A DNA stretch of 64,000 nt. Origin: Axinella damicornis. Its lineage: Eukaryota; Porifera; Demospongiae; Axinellida; Axinellidae. The position numbers were made by a program, and so were the translations under genes. How positions within the stretch are numbered: the first letter of the stretch is position 1; the number at the start of each line of letters is the position of its first letter. The stretch covers positions 1,165,883-1,229,882 of the forward strand of contig OZ007516.1 of the NCBI GenBank assembly GCA_963931865.1, given 5' to 3'. Below the pieces are notes generated by a model. It ran no database searches. It saw only the letters and a list, made by a program, of their open reading frames with translations, and was not told where the DNA came from. This document shows, piece by piece, positions 25,701 to 33,360 of the stretch.

Positions 25701-26118
25701 GCTCTGGTTTTTGTCTCTGTGCGTGGTGAAGAGGCGAGGTGATGGGATCATTTCTGCTCTTGTCTTTCACCGAGGAGTCATTTCTGCTCTTGTCTTTCAC
25801 CGAGGAGTCCTTCTTGGGTTTGGGTACAGGAAGATCATACTGAGGGCCATCATCACCTACATCACCATTTTCCTTCAGCTTTTTGGCCAAATCTGTTATG
25901 TTTTCGTACAATGGATTTTCTTCCTTTACCTCTTCAACTTCTTTAACGTATACTGCTGGCACGTAGATGTCCTGTGCACTACCCTCCTTCCACCGCCTCA
26001 CCTGCCACCAATCTTGGTTGGCCTTGGAGAGAAGCTGGAATTCTTCCCCCTTTCTGAAGGTGATCTTAGCTCCCTCATAGTTATAAGAATAGTTATACAC
26101 GGCCTTTACTGTGGCCAT
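9105..26118 (-). CDS. Rho GTPase-activating protein, SH3-WW-WW-PH-RhoGAP (ARHGAP12/15/27 family), 15 exons
   Basis: Exons in transcript order: 26118-25084, 16647-16426, 16224-16054, 15592-15506, 13529-13389, 13246-13194, 12812-12638, 12197-12099, 11539-11380, 11136-11065, 10897-10817, 10690-10514, 10139-10008, 9492-9387 and 9282-9105. They join in phase to 962 codons plus stop. Residues 1-60 are an SH3 domain (ALYDY-like AVYNYSYNYEGAKITF). A Pro/Ser-rich linker follows, then WW1 near 371-404 (LPDGWSEHKTSDGRCYYH) and a degenerate WW2 near 425-465. A PH domain lies near 555-660 and RhoGAP near 765-960, with the arginine-finger motif GIYRLSGN and the core VAIVFGPTLM. The protein should speed GTP hydrolysis on Rac/Rho-type GTPases at membranes or junctions. 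Exon 9 has an alternative, stronger donor giving a slightly shorter product in the same phase. Intron 1 is about 8.4 kb, so extra exons could be missed there. Confidence 0.92.
9496..9935. repeat. Purine-rich minisatellite upstream of RhoGAP exon 14 acceptor
   Basis: Units of about 19 bp (AGAGGGTAGGGAGGGAAGC and variants) repeat some 20 times on the plus strand. In the sense strand of the gene this is a long pyrimidine tract running straight into the acceptor at 9493. The peptides readable on it are low-complexity artefacts. Confidence 0.85.
10745..10814. repeat. (GT)n microsatellite in RhoGAP intron 11
   Basis: An uninterrupted GT run of about 70 bp lies just after the exon 11 donor (exon ends 10817) and in the short intron leading to the exon 12 acceptor at 10691. 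In the sense strand it reads (AC)n. Confidence 0.9.
10905..11010. repeat. (GGGA/GGAA)n tract upstream of RhoGAP exon 11 acceptor
   Basis: A purine-only tract of about 100 bp on the plus strand gives a pyrimidine tract in the sense strand, ending 8-10 bp before the acceptor at 10898. Confidence 0.85.
11145..11234. repeat. (GT)n microsatellite at RhoGAP exon 10 acceptor
   Basis: A run of about 45 GT dinucleotides stops only a few bases from the acceptor at 11137. In the sense strand the intron therefore ends in (AC)n followed by ATACACATTACAG. Confidence 0.9.
11545..11905. repeat. Minisatellite GTGAGGAAGTGAAGGGGTGAG upstream of exon 9 acceptor
   Basis: Imperfect units of GTGAGG, GAAGTGAAG and GAAGATGGGG on the plus strand cover about 360 bp. 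The sense strand is a TC-rich tract (CTCACCCCTTCACTTCC type) that ends at the acceptor 11540. Confidence 0.8.
12200..12480. repeat. (GGA)n-rich tract upstream of exon 8 acceptor
   Basis: About 280 bp of almost pure purine on the plus strand (GGAGGA, GGGAAGAGGAGG units) begins directly at the acceptor 12198, so the sense strand has a 280-base pyrimidine tract before the exon. Confidence 0.85.
12825..13080. repeat. (GGGA)n tract upstream of exon 7 acceptor
   Basis: About 250 bp of GGGA tetranucleotides with few interruptions. The sense strand reads (TCCC)n and ends about 12 bp from the acceptor at 12813. Confidence 0.9.
13545..14000. repeat. (GGTGTGAGGGTGTGGA)n minisatellite upstream of exon 5 acceptor
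   Basis: About 450 bp built from GTGTGAGG and GTGTGGAG words. The sense strand is CACACCTC-rich and ends at the acceptor 13530. Confidence 0.85.
14340..14430. repeat. Short tandem repeat with GTGATCATGT units
   Basis: Four imperfect copies of a roughly 21-bp unit containing ACCACAGGTGATCATGT lie in RhoGAP intron 4. Confidence 0.7.
14889..15085. repeat. 34-bp tandem repeat, about 5.5 copies
   Basis: The unit begins CACAGCTACCTCCTGTATAT and ends CCACAGGGCCACG. Copies are nearly identical, so the array is young. It lies in RhoGAP intron 4. Just before it (14688-14790) is a sequence starting CAGTAGTCGCGCGTTATTAG with several TTAGGCGC words, which resembles one end of a pogo/Tigger-type element, but no opposite end was found. 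Confidence 0.85.
15600..15873. repeat. (GGGA)n tract upstream of exon 4 acceptor
   Basis: About 270 bp of GGGA units with rare interruptions begins a few bases from the acceptor at 15593. The sense strand is (TCCC)n. Confidence 0.9.
16013..16034. repeat. G22 homopolymer
   Basis: An uninterrupted run of 22 G on the plus strand lies 20 bp from the exon 3 donor of the RhoGAP gene. Confidence 0.9.
16232..16312. repeat. (GGGA)n tract upstream of exon 3 acceptor
   Basis: About 80 bp of GGGA units abuts the acceptor at 16225. The sense strand intron ends (TCCC)n...CGCCCCTCTCAG. Confidence 0.9.
21030..21245. repeat. Minisatellite of TTTCCTGGCCGAAATTGTCC type
   Basis: About six imperfect units of roughly 34-36 bp alternate GGCCGAAATTGTCCC and GGTTGAAAATCGTCCC words. 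The repeat lies in RhoGAP intron 1. Confidence 0.75.
21984..22866. repeat. 46-bp tandem array of the TAGCCTCG hairpin, about 19 copies
   Basis: Each unit reads AAGCCTCGTTCCCAG, ACGTGG, CCTGGGAACGAGGCT, then ATGTTCACCC or ATGTTCAGCC. Every unit is thus a complete short hairpin of the dispersed TAGCCTCG family plus a 10-bp linker. Units differ at only two sites (C/G in the linker, A/G in CCTCRTTCCC). Three overlapping ORFs of about 300 codons exist only because 46 is 1 mod 3, so each frame cycles through the same three words. Confidence 0.95.
23632..23725. repeat. 34-bp tandem repeat, three copies
   Basis: The unit contains GTGACATCACATACATTGTG followed by TACATGTACAT. GTGACATCAC is a palindromic CRE/AP-1-like word, present in each copy. 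It lies in RhoGAP intron 1. Confidence 0.8.
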
Positions 26119-26636
26119 ATTTTCGCGTTTCTATTTTCTGCAGATAAGCTGTGCGTCACTCACTGATGTCGATGGTTGGCAGACAAGAGTAGACTCAACT
26201 TTCACAAACAGTCGCAAATACACTTGACGAGTCCGCCAGCAGTAAAGTCCAACTACACGAGGTCGAAGACGACGTTACATTTGATCGCTGTCTGTTTGTT
26301 AAAATAGCGGCATCTCTTCCGATCAGCAAGAATTCCCTTGATCTGCGCGTTGCGTGGCTTCAGCACCTGGTCGACTCTCTGTGCCTGTGGTCACATTCAT
26401 AGATGAAATACCGCCCCCAAAGTACCAGTAGGTGGGCTGAACCGGCACCAATTCATTGTATACCGTATTTTAGTAATTGCTTCGATTAGAACGAATTCCA
26501 TGCTGCTGCGCTGCATGCATGCTATAGCGCGCTATACATATGCTGCTGCATGTAGGAAATATTGAAACAGATGACAGCAAGCTCAAGAGTGGCAGGCTGA
26601 TTTGGTGAGGTTAGAGGCAGGGAAGAGACTTCAGAA
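26119..26636. promoter_or_regulatory. Bidirectional promoter region between RhoGAP (-) and PSMB3 (+)
   Basis: The two start codons point away from each other across 518 bp. No ORF or repeat fills the gap, and a GC-richer block sits at 26120-26420. The region should drive both genes, as head-to-head spacing under 1 kb often does. No TATA box is evident. Exact transcript starts cannot be seen. Confidence 0.55.
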
Positions 26637-29600
26637 ATGGTAAGAGGTTGTTGATTATCCTCTGAAATGCTGCTTGATATGAGACAGACTCAAGAGCGTA
26701 ATTATGGAAGAATGGTCGAGTGGACAACACCCAACCCACCAATCAGGATACCAAGGGAGGGGGGGGGGGGGGGGGGGTTGGGGGGCTGTTTGTATAACAC
26801 ACACACACAATCATACATACACACACATCACACATACACATCACACACGCACACGTACACAATCACGTACATGTACACAATCACACGTGCACACACACAC
26901 AATCACACACACGCACTCGTATACACAATCACACACATGCACAATCACTCATGCACACACACACAATCACACACGCACAATCACTCATGCACACACACAC
27001 AATCACACGTGCACACACACACAATCACTCATGCACACACACACAATCACACACATGCACAATCACACACGCACACGTACACAATCACGTACATGTACAC
27101 AATCACACGTGCACACATGCACAATCACACACATGCACAATCACACACATGCACAATCACTCATGCACACACACATACTGACACACAGTCGATAACAGAA
27201 TACAATGGCGCGGGCATTGTGGCCATGATAGGTAAAGGGTGTGTGGCTATTGCTGCAGACAGGAGGCTAGGTATCCAGGCACAGACAGTCTCAACCAACT
27301 TCCAGAAGATCTACCAGATGAACGATAAGCTGTTCATTGGCCTCCCAGGACTAGCCACAGACGTCCTGACTGTGTAAGTACATGGCGTAGACTAAACGAT
27401 ATCAGGTATGGGGGCAGTGCCAGCTTGCCTGGTTGTTGGTAGCTGTAGCCATTTCTAGGTATGCATTTGAGAAACAGAATGTCTTGACCCTGAAGGTCTT
27501 TTTCAGCTGCAAACACCACAAACTGTACAAAAAACAAGTGACAGTTCTAAATATTGGATGATGAAAAATTGAAATGTTAGGACCGTACATAGCAAATGGT
27601 CAACATCGCAGTGTGTCTCGCTGTAGCCATCTTGAGTGGAAAAAAAACCCAGTACCCCCACAATGCACTCTACAGGTTTCATCATGACCTGTTGCTCACC
27701 ATGCTCTGTGTACCTTCTGAGCTCACACTGCACGACTATACCTTTGGCCAACATACTCTGTCACTCAAAATGGCTGGCGACATAGTTTCAATGTTTTGCC
27801 TCCACTGGACGTTCTACGGGTGCATTGCAAAAGAATTGAAGGTAACTAGCACCAGTACCAACAAATCACAAACAACAAAGGAGACACATACAAGGGACTA
27901 CAAGCTGAGACCAAACAATAAACAGTACAAGTAAACACAATCATTGAAACAAAAAACAAAGCCGAGACTAATGACGGCGCCACAAGGAGTTGTCCCGTGG
28001 AATATGGCTGGGCTACATGTATGTTAACCTGAAGGCAAGATACCGTACCGTACTTCAGACAGAGCTCCAGTGTGGGTCCAGTATAACTCAGTAAATTGTT
28101 AGTGTGGCTAGCAGTATAACTCAGTAAATTGTTTGTGCAAGGTCCATCAGTGAGCTCCAGTAATGTTGTTAGTGCGAGGTCCATTGTAGCTCAGAAACTT
28201 TTATGGTGAATTAACAATTTTCTTGAGCTCAGCCTCCCACATTTTGAATCAAAGTTCCCCATGTTACACAGATCTAACAAGGTTCGCTTCCACCTGAACC
28301 TCTACCAGTTGCGAGAGAATCGGCTGATGAAGCCTGAGACCTTCATGCACATGGTCTCCAATACTCTCTACACAAGAAGGTTAGTTAGGCCTTTGTAGGA
28401 ACTCCGCCACTGTACCCAGTCAGTGACAATGAAGGGCATAGTATCCAAGTAAACCACAACCTTTCAAGCAAGGTATGGAGTAGCCTCGTTCCCAGGCTGC
28501 AGTACGGTCTGGGAACTTGGCTGGGTATGGCCAAGGGCTCAGTGAAGGTGGTTATATACCTGGGTTTAGGATTACACCTTGACGTTGTTGAATTTGCTGG
28601 TGAATGCAGGGAATTTTTTCGCCCATTCCAATGCCTTGTTCTGTTACCCTGGTTTGCAAGTCCTTTGCCAGCATAACTGCAGTGGCAAGTTAACACTGAC
28701 CAATCAGAACCATCGCAGATGACTTCACCTGAATTTTGATTGGGCAACTTATGGTACCCTTCCAATATGGCTGTACATTGTACATTATCAACAGGTTTGG
28801 GCCCTACTTTGTGGAGCCGGTTATTGCGGGTCTGGATCCCAAGACAGATGAACCCTACATCGCTACAATGGATCTGATTGGCTGTCCCATGGCAACCAAG
28901 GACTTTGTCGTGGGAGGGACATGTTCTGAGCAGCTGTACGGCATGTGTGAGTCCCTCTGGAACCCGGACATGGTGGGTTATTAGCCGGGAAGAAGCGAGG
29001 GAGTATCCCTTTTTGCATTTTCCATCAATTGATGAGGTAGGGTAGGAGGTAGCTCCATTCCAACAACTAGTTTCAGTAACAAGTGCACTCCTGTTTCTGG
29101 AAGCAGACTCTACCAGTAGCTTCGTTCCCAGGCCGAGCGCCTGGGAATGAGGCTAGTACTAAACGTTCCCAAGCTCCAGTATCCTTCTCCCTAGCCCTGC
29201 ACCCAGGTTCTGTATTCTTCTCCCTAGCCCTGTAGCCTCGTACCCAGGCCCTCACGCGGAACGCGGAAGAGGGCCTGGTGACACTTGGCAAAATTCCCGT
29301 ATGTGCACAGTCAGCATAACTGCGTAATCAATTACATTCCTTACTTGGATGCATTCGAAATCACGCGGAAGGTAGCTGTTGGTGATGGCTAAGTAGAACG
29401 TCCTTACCAAGGAGCGACAGAGGTGAGTTTTGAAGGCTAGAACAGCGGTTTTATCAAACGGCTACACTTTTCATGGGGTAAAGAATGTAATTACTACGCA
29501 GTAATTGGAAATGGACGAACGTGATTTGCCTACCCGAAATCAAGACTGCTGAGCTCAGCACATACAGGAATTTTGCCAAGTGTCACCAGGCCCACTTCCG

Positions 29601-32073
29601 CATTTCGTGTGTGGGCCTGGGAACGAGGCTACTAGCCCTGCTCCCAGGTTCTGTAACACAGGAACAAAACTTGGGAAAGGGGGTCTGGGTATGTACACTG
29701 TAGAGTGTACCACCTTGTTCCCAGGCCTTCATTTTCAATTGCACCCCATATATCGTGGAGACACTTTCAGTTCTCATATGTGCAAATGACCTGCCGTGTG
29801 CCACTAACCAGCAGAGGCTCACAATATGCTGGATTACATACACACGCACTACATGCACAAACATGCACAAACGTGCACAGGAACCCGAAGACTTGTTTGA
29901 GACGATCTCCCAGGCTCTCCTCAATGCTGTGGACAGGGATGCTCTCAGTGGGTGGGGGGCTGTGGTGCATCTCATGTAAGTGTGGCCATAAGCTGTGAGC
30001 ACCGTCTCTAGCCTTGCACATATCCACTCAAGGTTATTTGCAGCAGCTGCTTCTGCTGGCTCGATGTGCTCCTGCTTGCAGTGTGTTGTTGTCCATGTAT
30101 GTGGCCTCCAAATATGGAATAGGTAAATTGTTTTTAGGAGAGGGGCATTCACTTGTTGCTCCCCTTGAAAAAGCCTGTATTGGAAGCAGACTGACTCTCC
30201 TGCCCCCACTCTTTTAGTTTGCCACTTACTCTTAGTATGGCCCCTCCATTGGAGCCATTTTACTCCATCACCTCTAGCCTCTTCCTCATCTCATACTAAG
30301 CTGATCCACCTCTAGCCTCGTACCCAGGCTGGTCCCACCTCTAGCCTCGTCCCCAGGCTGGTCCCACCTCTAGCCTTGTCCCTAGGCTTGTCCCACCTCT
30401 AGCCTCGTCCCCACGCTGGTCCCTCCTCTAGCCTCGTCCCCAGGCTGGTCCCTCCTCTAGCCTTGTCCCCAGGCTGGTCCCACCTCTAGCCTTGTCTCCA
30501 GGCTGGTCCCACCTCTAACCTCATCCCTAGGCTGGTCCCACCTCTAGCCTCGTCCCTAGGCTGGTCCCACCTCTAGCCTCGTCCCCAGGCTGGTCCCACT
30601 CTAGCCTCGTCCCCAGGCTGGTCCCACCTCCAGCCTCGTCCCCAGGCTGTTCTCACCTCTAGCCTCGTCCCTAGGCTGGTTCCACCTCTAGCCTCGTCCC
30701 TAGGCTGCTCCCACATCTAGCCTCGGCCCTAGGCTAGTTCCACCTCTAGCCTCGTCCCTAGGCTGGTCCCACCTCTAGCCTCGTCCCTAGGCTGGTCCCA
30801 CCTCTAGCCTCGTCCCTAGGCTGGTCCCACCTCTAGCCTCGTCCCTAGGCTGGTCCCACCTCTAGCCTCGTCCCTAGGCTGGTCCCACCTCTAGCCTCGT
30901 CCCTAGGCTGGTCCCACCTCTAGCCTCGTCCCTAGGCTGGTCCCACCTCTAGCCTCGTCCCTAGGCTGGTCCCACCTTCAGCCTCGTCCCTAGGCTGGTC
31001 CCACCTCTAGCCTCGTCCCTAGGCTGGTCCCACCTCTAGCCTCGTCCCTAGGCTGGTCCCACCTCTAGCCTCGTCCCCAGGCTGGTCCCACTCTAGCCTC
31101 GTCCCCAGGCTGGTCCCACCTCCAGCCTCGTCCCCAGGCTGTTCTCACCTCTAGTCTCGTCCCTAGGCTGGTTCCACCTCTAGCCTCGTCTCTAGGCTGC
31201 TCCCACATCTAGCCTCGGCCCTAGGCTAGTTCCACCTCTAGCCTCGTCCCTAGGCTGGTCCCACCTCTAGCCTCGTCCCCAGGCTGGTCCCACCTCCAGC
31301 CTCGTCCCTAGGCTGCTCCCACATCTAGCCTCGTCCCTAGGCTGGTTCCACCTCTAGCCTCGTCCCTAGGCTGGTCCCACCTCTAGCCTCGTCCCTAGGC
31401 TGGTCCCACCTCTAGCCTCGTCCCTAGGCTGGTCCCACCTCTAGCCTCGTCCCTAGGCTGGTCCCACCTCTAGCCTCTTCCCTAGGCTGGTTCAACCTCT
31501 AGCCTCGTCCCTAGGCTGGTTCCACCTCTAGCCTCGTCCCCAGGCTGGTCCCACCTCCAGCCTCGTCCCTAGGCTGGTCCCACCTCTAGCCTCGTCCCTA
31601 GGCTGGTCCCACCTCTAGCCTCGTCCCTAGGCTGGTCCCACCTCTAGCCTCATCCCTAGGCTGGTTCCACCTCTAGCCTCGTCCCTAGGCTGGTCCCACC
31701 TCTAGCCTCATCCCTAGGCTGGTCCCACCTCTAGCCTCGTCCCTAGGCTGGTCCCACCTCTAGCCTCGTCCCCAGGCTGGTCCGACCTCTAGCCTCGTCC
31801 CTAGGCTGGTCCCACCTCTAACCTCATCCCCAGGCTGGTCCCACCTCCAGCCTCGTCCCCAGGCTGGTCTCACCTCTAGCCTCATCCCTAGGCTGGTTCC
31901 ACCTCTAGCCTCATCCCCAGGCTGGTCTCACTTCCAGCCTCATTCCCACAAAGCTGAGTAATGACATGTTAGAGTATGACTCGGACTATTTCACATGACT
32001 TTGCTGTTCCGTTCCTCACTGCAGAGAGAAGGACAAGGTCACCACGAGGACTCTCAAAGCTAGGATGGACTAG
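26637..32073 (+). CDS. PSMB3: 20S proteasome subunit beta type-3, six exons
   Basis: Exons: 26637-26639, 27189-27373, 28272-28379, 28795-28972, 29881-29975 and 32025-32073. They join to 618 nt, giving 205 residues plus TAG, the same length as I recall for vertebrate PSMB3. The protein starts [19 protein letters not shown] and contains [41 protein letters not shown] and [20 protein letters not shown]. It ends [18 protein letters not shown]3 is a structural beta-ring subunit without the catalytic N-terminal Thr, and no propeptide is seen. The first coding exon is only the ATG, followed directly by a GTAAGA donor. Intron 1 ends in a (CA)n-rich repeat, intron 4 carries a 399-bp inverted-repeat element, and intron 5 carries a 1.6-kb tandem array. 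Broken copies of exons 5 and 6 lie downstream. Confidence 0.96.
26759..26777. repeat. G19 homopolymer in PSMB3 intron 1
   Basis: A run of 19 G, soon followed by six more, precedes the CA-rich minisatellite. Confidence 0.85.
26796..27185. repeat. CA-rich minisatellite ending at the PSMB3 exon 2 acceptor
   Basis: About 390 bp of ACACACAATCACACATGCAC-like words runs to the acceptor ACACACAG at 27188. Long His/Thr-rich ORFs across it are artefacts, although the last one happens to read on into the real exon. Confidence 0.9.
28481..28523. repeat. 43-bp TAGCCTCG hairpin in PSMB3 intron 3
   Basis: TAGCCTCGTTCCCAGGC and GTCTGGGAACTTGGCTG form the arms. The flanks GGTATGGAG and GGTATGGCC agree at seven of nine positions, consistent with an aged 9-bp target duplication. 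Confidence 0.7.
29233..29631. mobile_element. 399-bp non-autonomous TAGCCTCG element with perfect 9-bp target duplication
   Basis: The element starts TAGCCTCGTACCCAGGCCC and ends GGGCCTGGGAACGAGGCTA. Arms of more than 100 bp can pair, with matching blocks around GGTGACACTTGGCAAAATTCC and AATTACATTC. It is flanked on both sides by CTAGCCCTG (29224-29232 and 29632-29640). The duplicated paralog at about 39865-39873 has a single CTAGCCCTG with no element, which is a true empty site. It has no coding capacity. Nine-bp duplications are typical of Mutator-like elements, so a MULE-derived MITE is the best guess. It sits in PSMB3 intron 4. Confidence 0.9.
30308..31948. repeat. 29-bp tandem array, about 56 copies, in PSMB3 intron 5
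   Basis: The unit reads TAGCCTCGTCCCTAGGCT, GGTCCC, ACCTC. The first part is a compact hairpin version of the TAGCCTCG element end. Variants (CCCAGG for CCTAGG, TTCCAC for CCCAC) occur in blocks, and a segment near 30600-30720 recurs near 31090-31230, showing higher-order duplication. The same array occurs, shorter, at 36300-36875 and 40505-40855 in the duplicated blocks. Confidence 0.92.
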
Positions 32074-33360
32074 AAAGCTGTTCTTAGTGTATTCATTGGC
32101 CATGCATGGAATTTGATGACGGTGCAAATTACCCACATATTTATACTGGCACGCCTCATATAATAATACTATACTATCTGTGGTACAGTTACTTGAAACT
32201 TCACGGGCGCTTTGCTCTGGTTTGTAGGAAGTAAATATAAACGATCGAGGAGAACCGTGCTGTACTGTGGCTGAGCGCTGCGACAAAGACGAGGCAGGTA
32301 GGCCCGGGTGGGGAGGGGGTGTGACGGGGGTGAGGCATGCACGGGTGTAGAACAATAACTATTGAAGCCGGATGTTCAGCCATGCAGTATATGCCCAGTG
32401 TTGTCTGTCATGAACCAGATGGCAGCCATTTTACATCATGTAATACAGGCTTTCCTCTACAGCCATACCAAAGATATAGATTGCCAATTTTCAAAGGAAG
32501 TGCAGAGGTTGGAAATTAGTCTCAGAACCAGACCCTTCGCGCGGGGGAGGAGGAAAGGGTCTGGGCACCATCTTACATTCGAGTTGTCCCCAGGTCGGAA
32601 TGTTGACCTAACGAATCAGAAGTGTTGATTGCGAATGACGTCAGGGAAATGATTTTTCTCCAGACTTTTGGTGTCGCCAGCGACTAGACACGGCAAATCG
32701 CTGTACCGTACCGCGTTACCCACGAGTGTCTGACAAAAGTCGAGGAGAGCAACGAGCAGGTCGACTGTGATCGTACGCGTGGTATCGCAGTTGATCGCTA
32801 ATTACCACGCATAATTACATTCCGTGAGGACAACTCGAATGTAAGATGGTGCCCAGACCCTTTCCTCCTCCCCTGCGCGAAGGGTCTGGTTCCGAGACTA
32901 GTTGGAAATCCCTATGGATTATTCCAGCACAGGATTGGCGCAAGGGGTGGTAACAACTCTCAGTCTCATAGACTTTCAAGTCACAGTTAAACCTCAGGCC
33001 AGAGCCTATATTATTGTTGATCATGCGACTTTTACTGATGAACTTTCGGTAGCCTTGGAACACTGACAGGTTGCAGTAGCAAAAAACATTGCACCTTCCT
33101 TAGTAAACCAGGTACAGAAAGCTGCACCCACATCTGCAGTATAATCTGGATGTACGTACAAGTACCAATTGCCGACCTGAGACTATACAAGGGTTTGCTC
33201 TTAATGTTCAATCTTTTTTCTGTTCTGTTTCGGTATAGGTTGTTTGCACTCCCCCGGCCACCTCAGTAGTTACACACGACACAGCTAAAACTTTCCCCCT
33301 GTAGTTTCTGAACTGTAGTTTCTGAACTCGTGAGTCACTAGGTAACCGTGGATCTGGAGA
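32074..33360. promoter_or_regulatory. 5' region of TRIM copy 1
   Basis: This 1.3-kb stretch is repeated at 36993-37876 (copy 2) and, more diverged, at about 48720-50736 (copy 3). A conserved donor-like GAGGCAG|GTAGGCCC at 32291-32304 and an acceptor-like CGGTATAG near 33231-33238 occur in copies 1 and 2, with counterparts in copy 3. A 5'-UTR intron is therefore likely in all three genes. The stretch contains the 384-bp inserted element described next. Confidence 0.5.
32517..32900. mobile_element. 384-bp inverted-repeat element with 9-bp target duplication (MULE-like MITE)
   Basis: Terminal inverted repeats of about 75 bp start TAGTCTCAGAACCAGACCC and end GGGTCTGGTTCCGAGACTA. The flanks are GTTGGAAAT on both sides (32508-32516 and 32901-32909). 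The paralogous site at about 37424-37434 reads GATTGGAAAT with no insert, a clean empty site. No coding capacity is seen. A second, damaged end of the same family lies at about 56738-56798 in eEF1B intron 2. Confidence 0.9.

Noticed and set aside
26667..27377. 236-codon ORF with His/Thr repeats fused to the PSMB3 core
   Set aside because: The N-terminal part is CA-repeat intron sequence. The acceptor at 27188 and the ATG at 26637 give the expected PSMB3 length and N-terminus.
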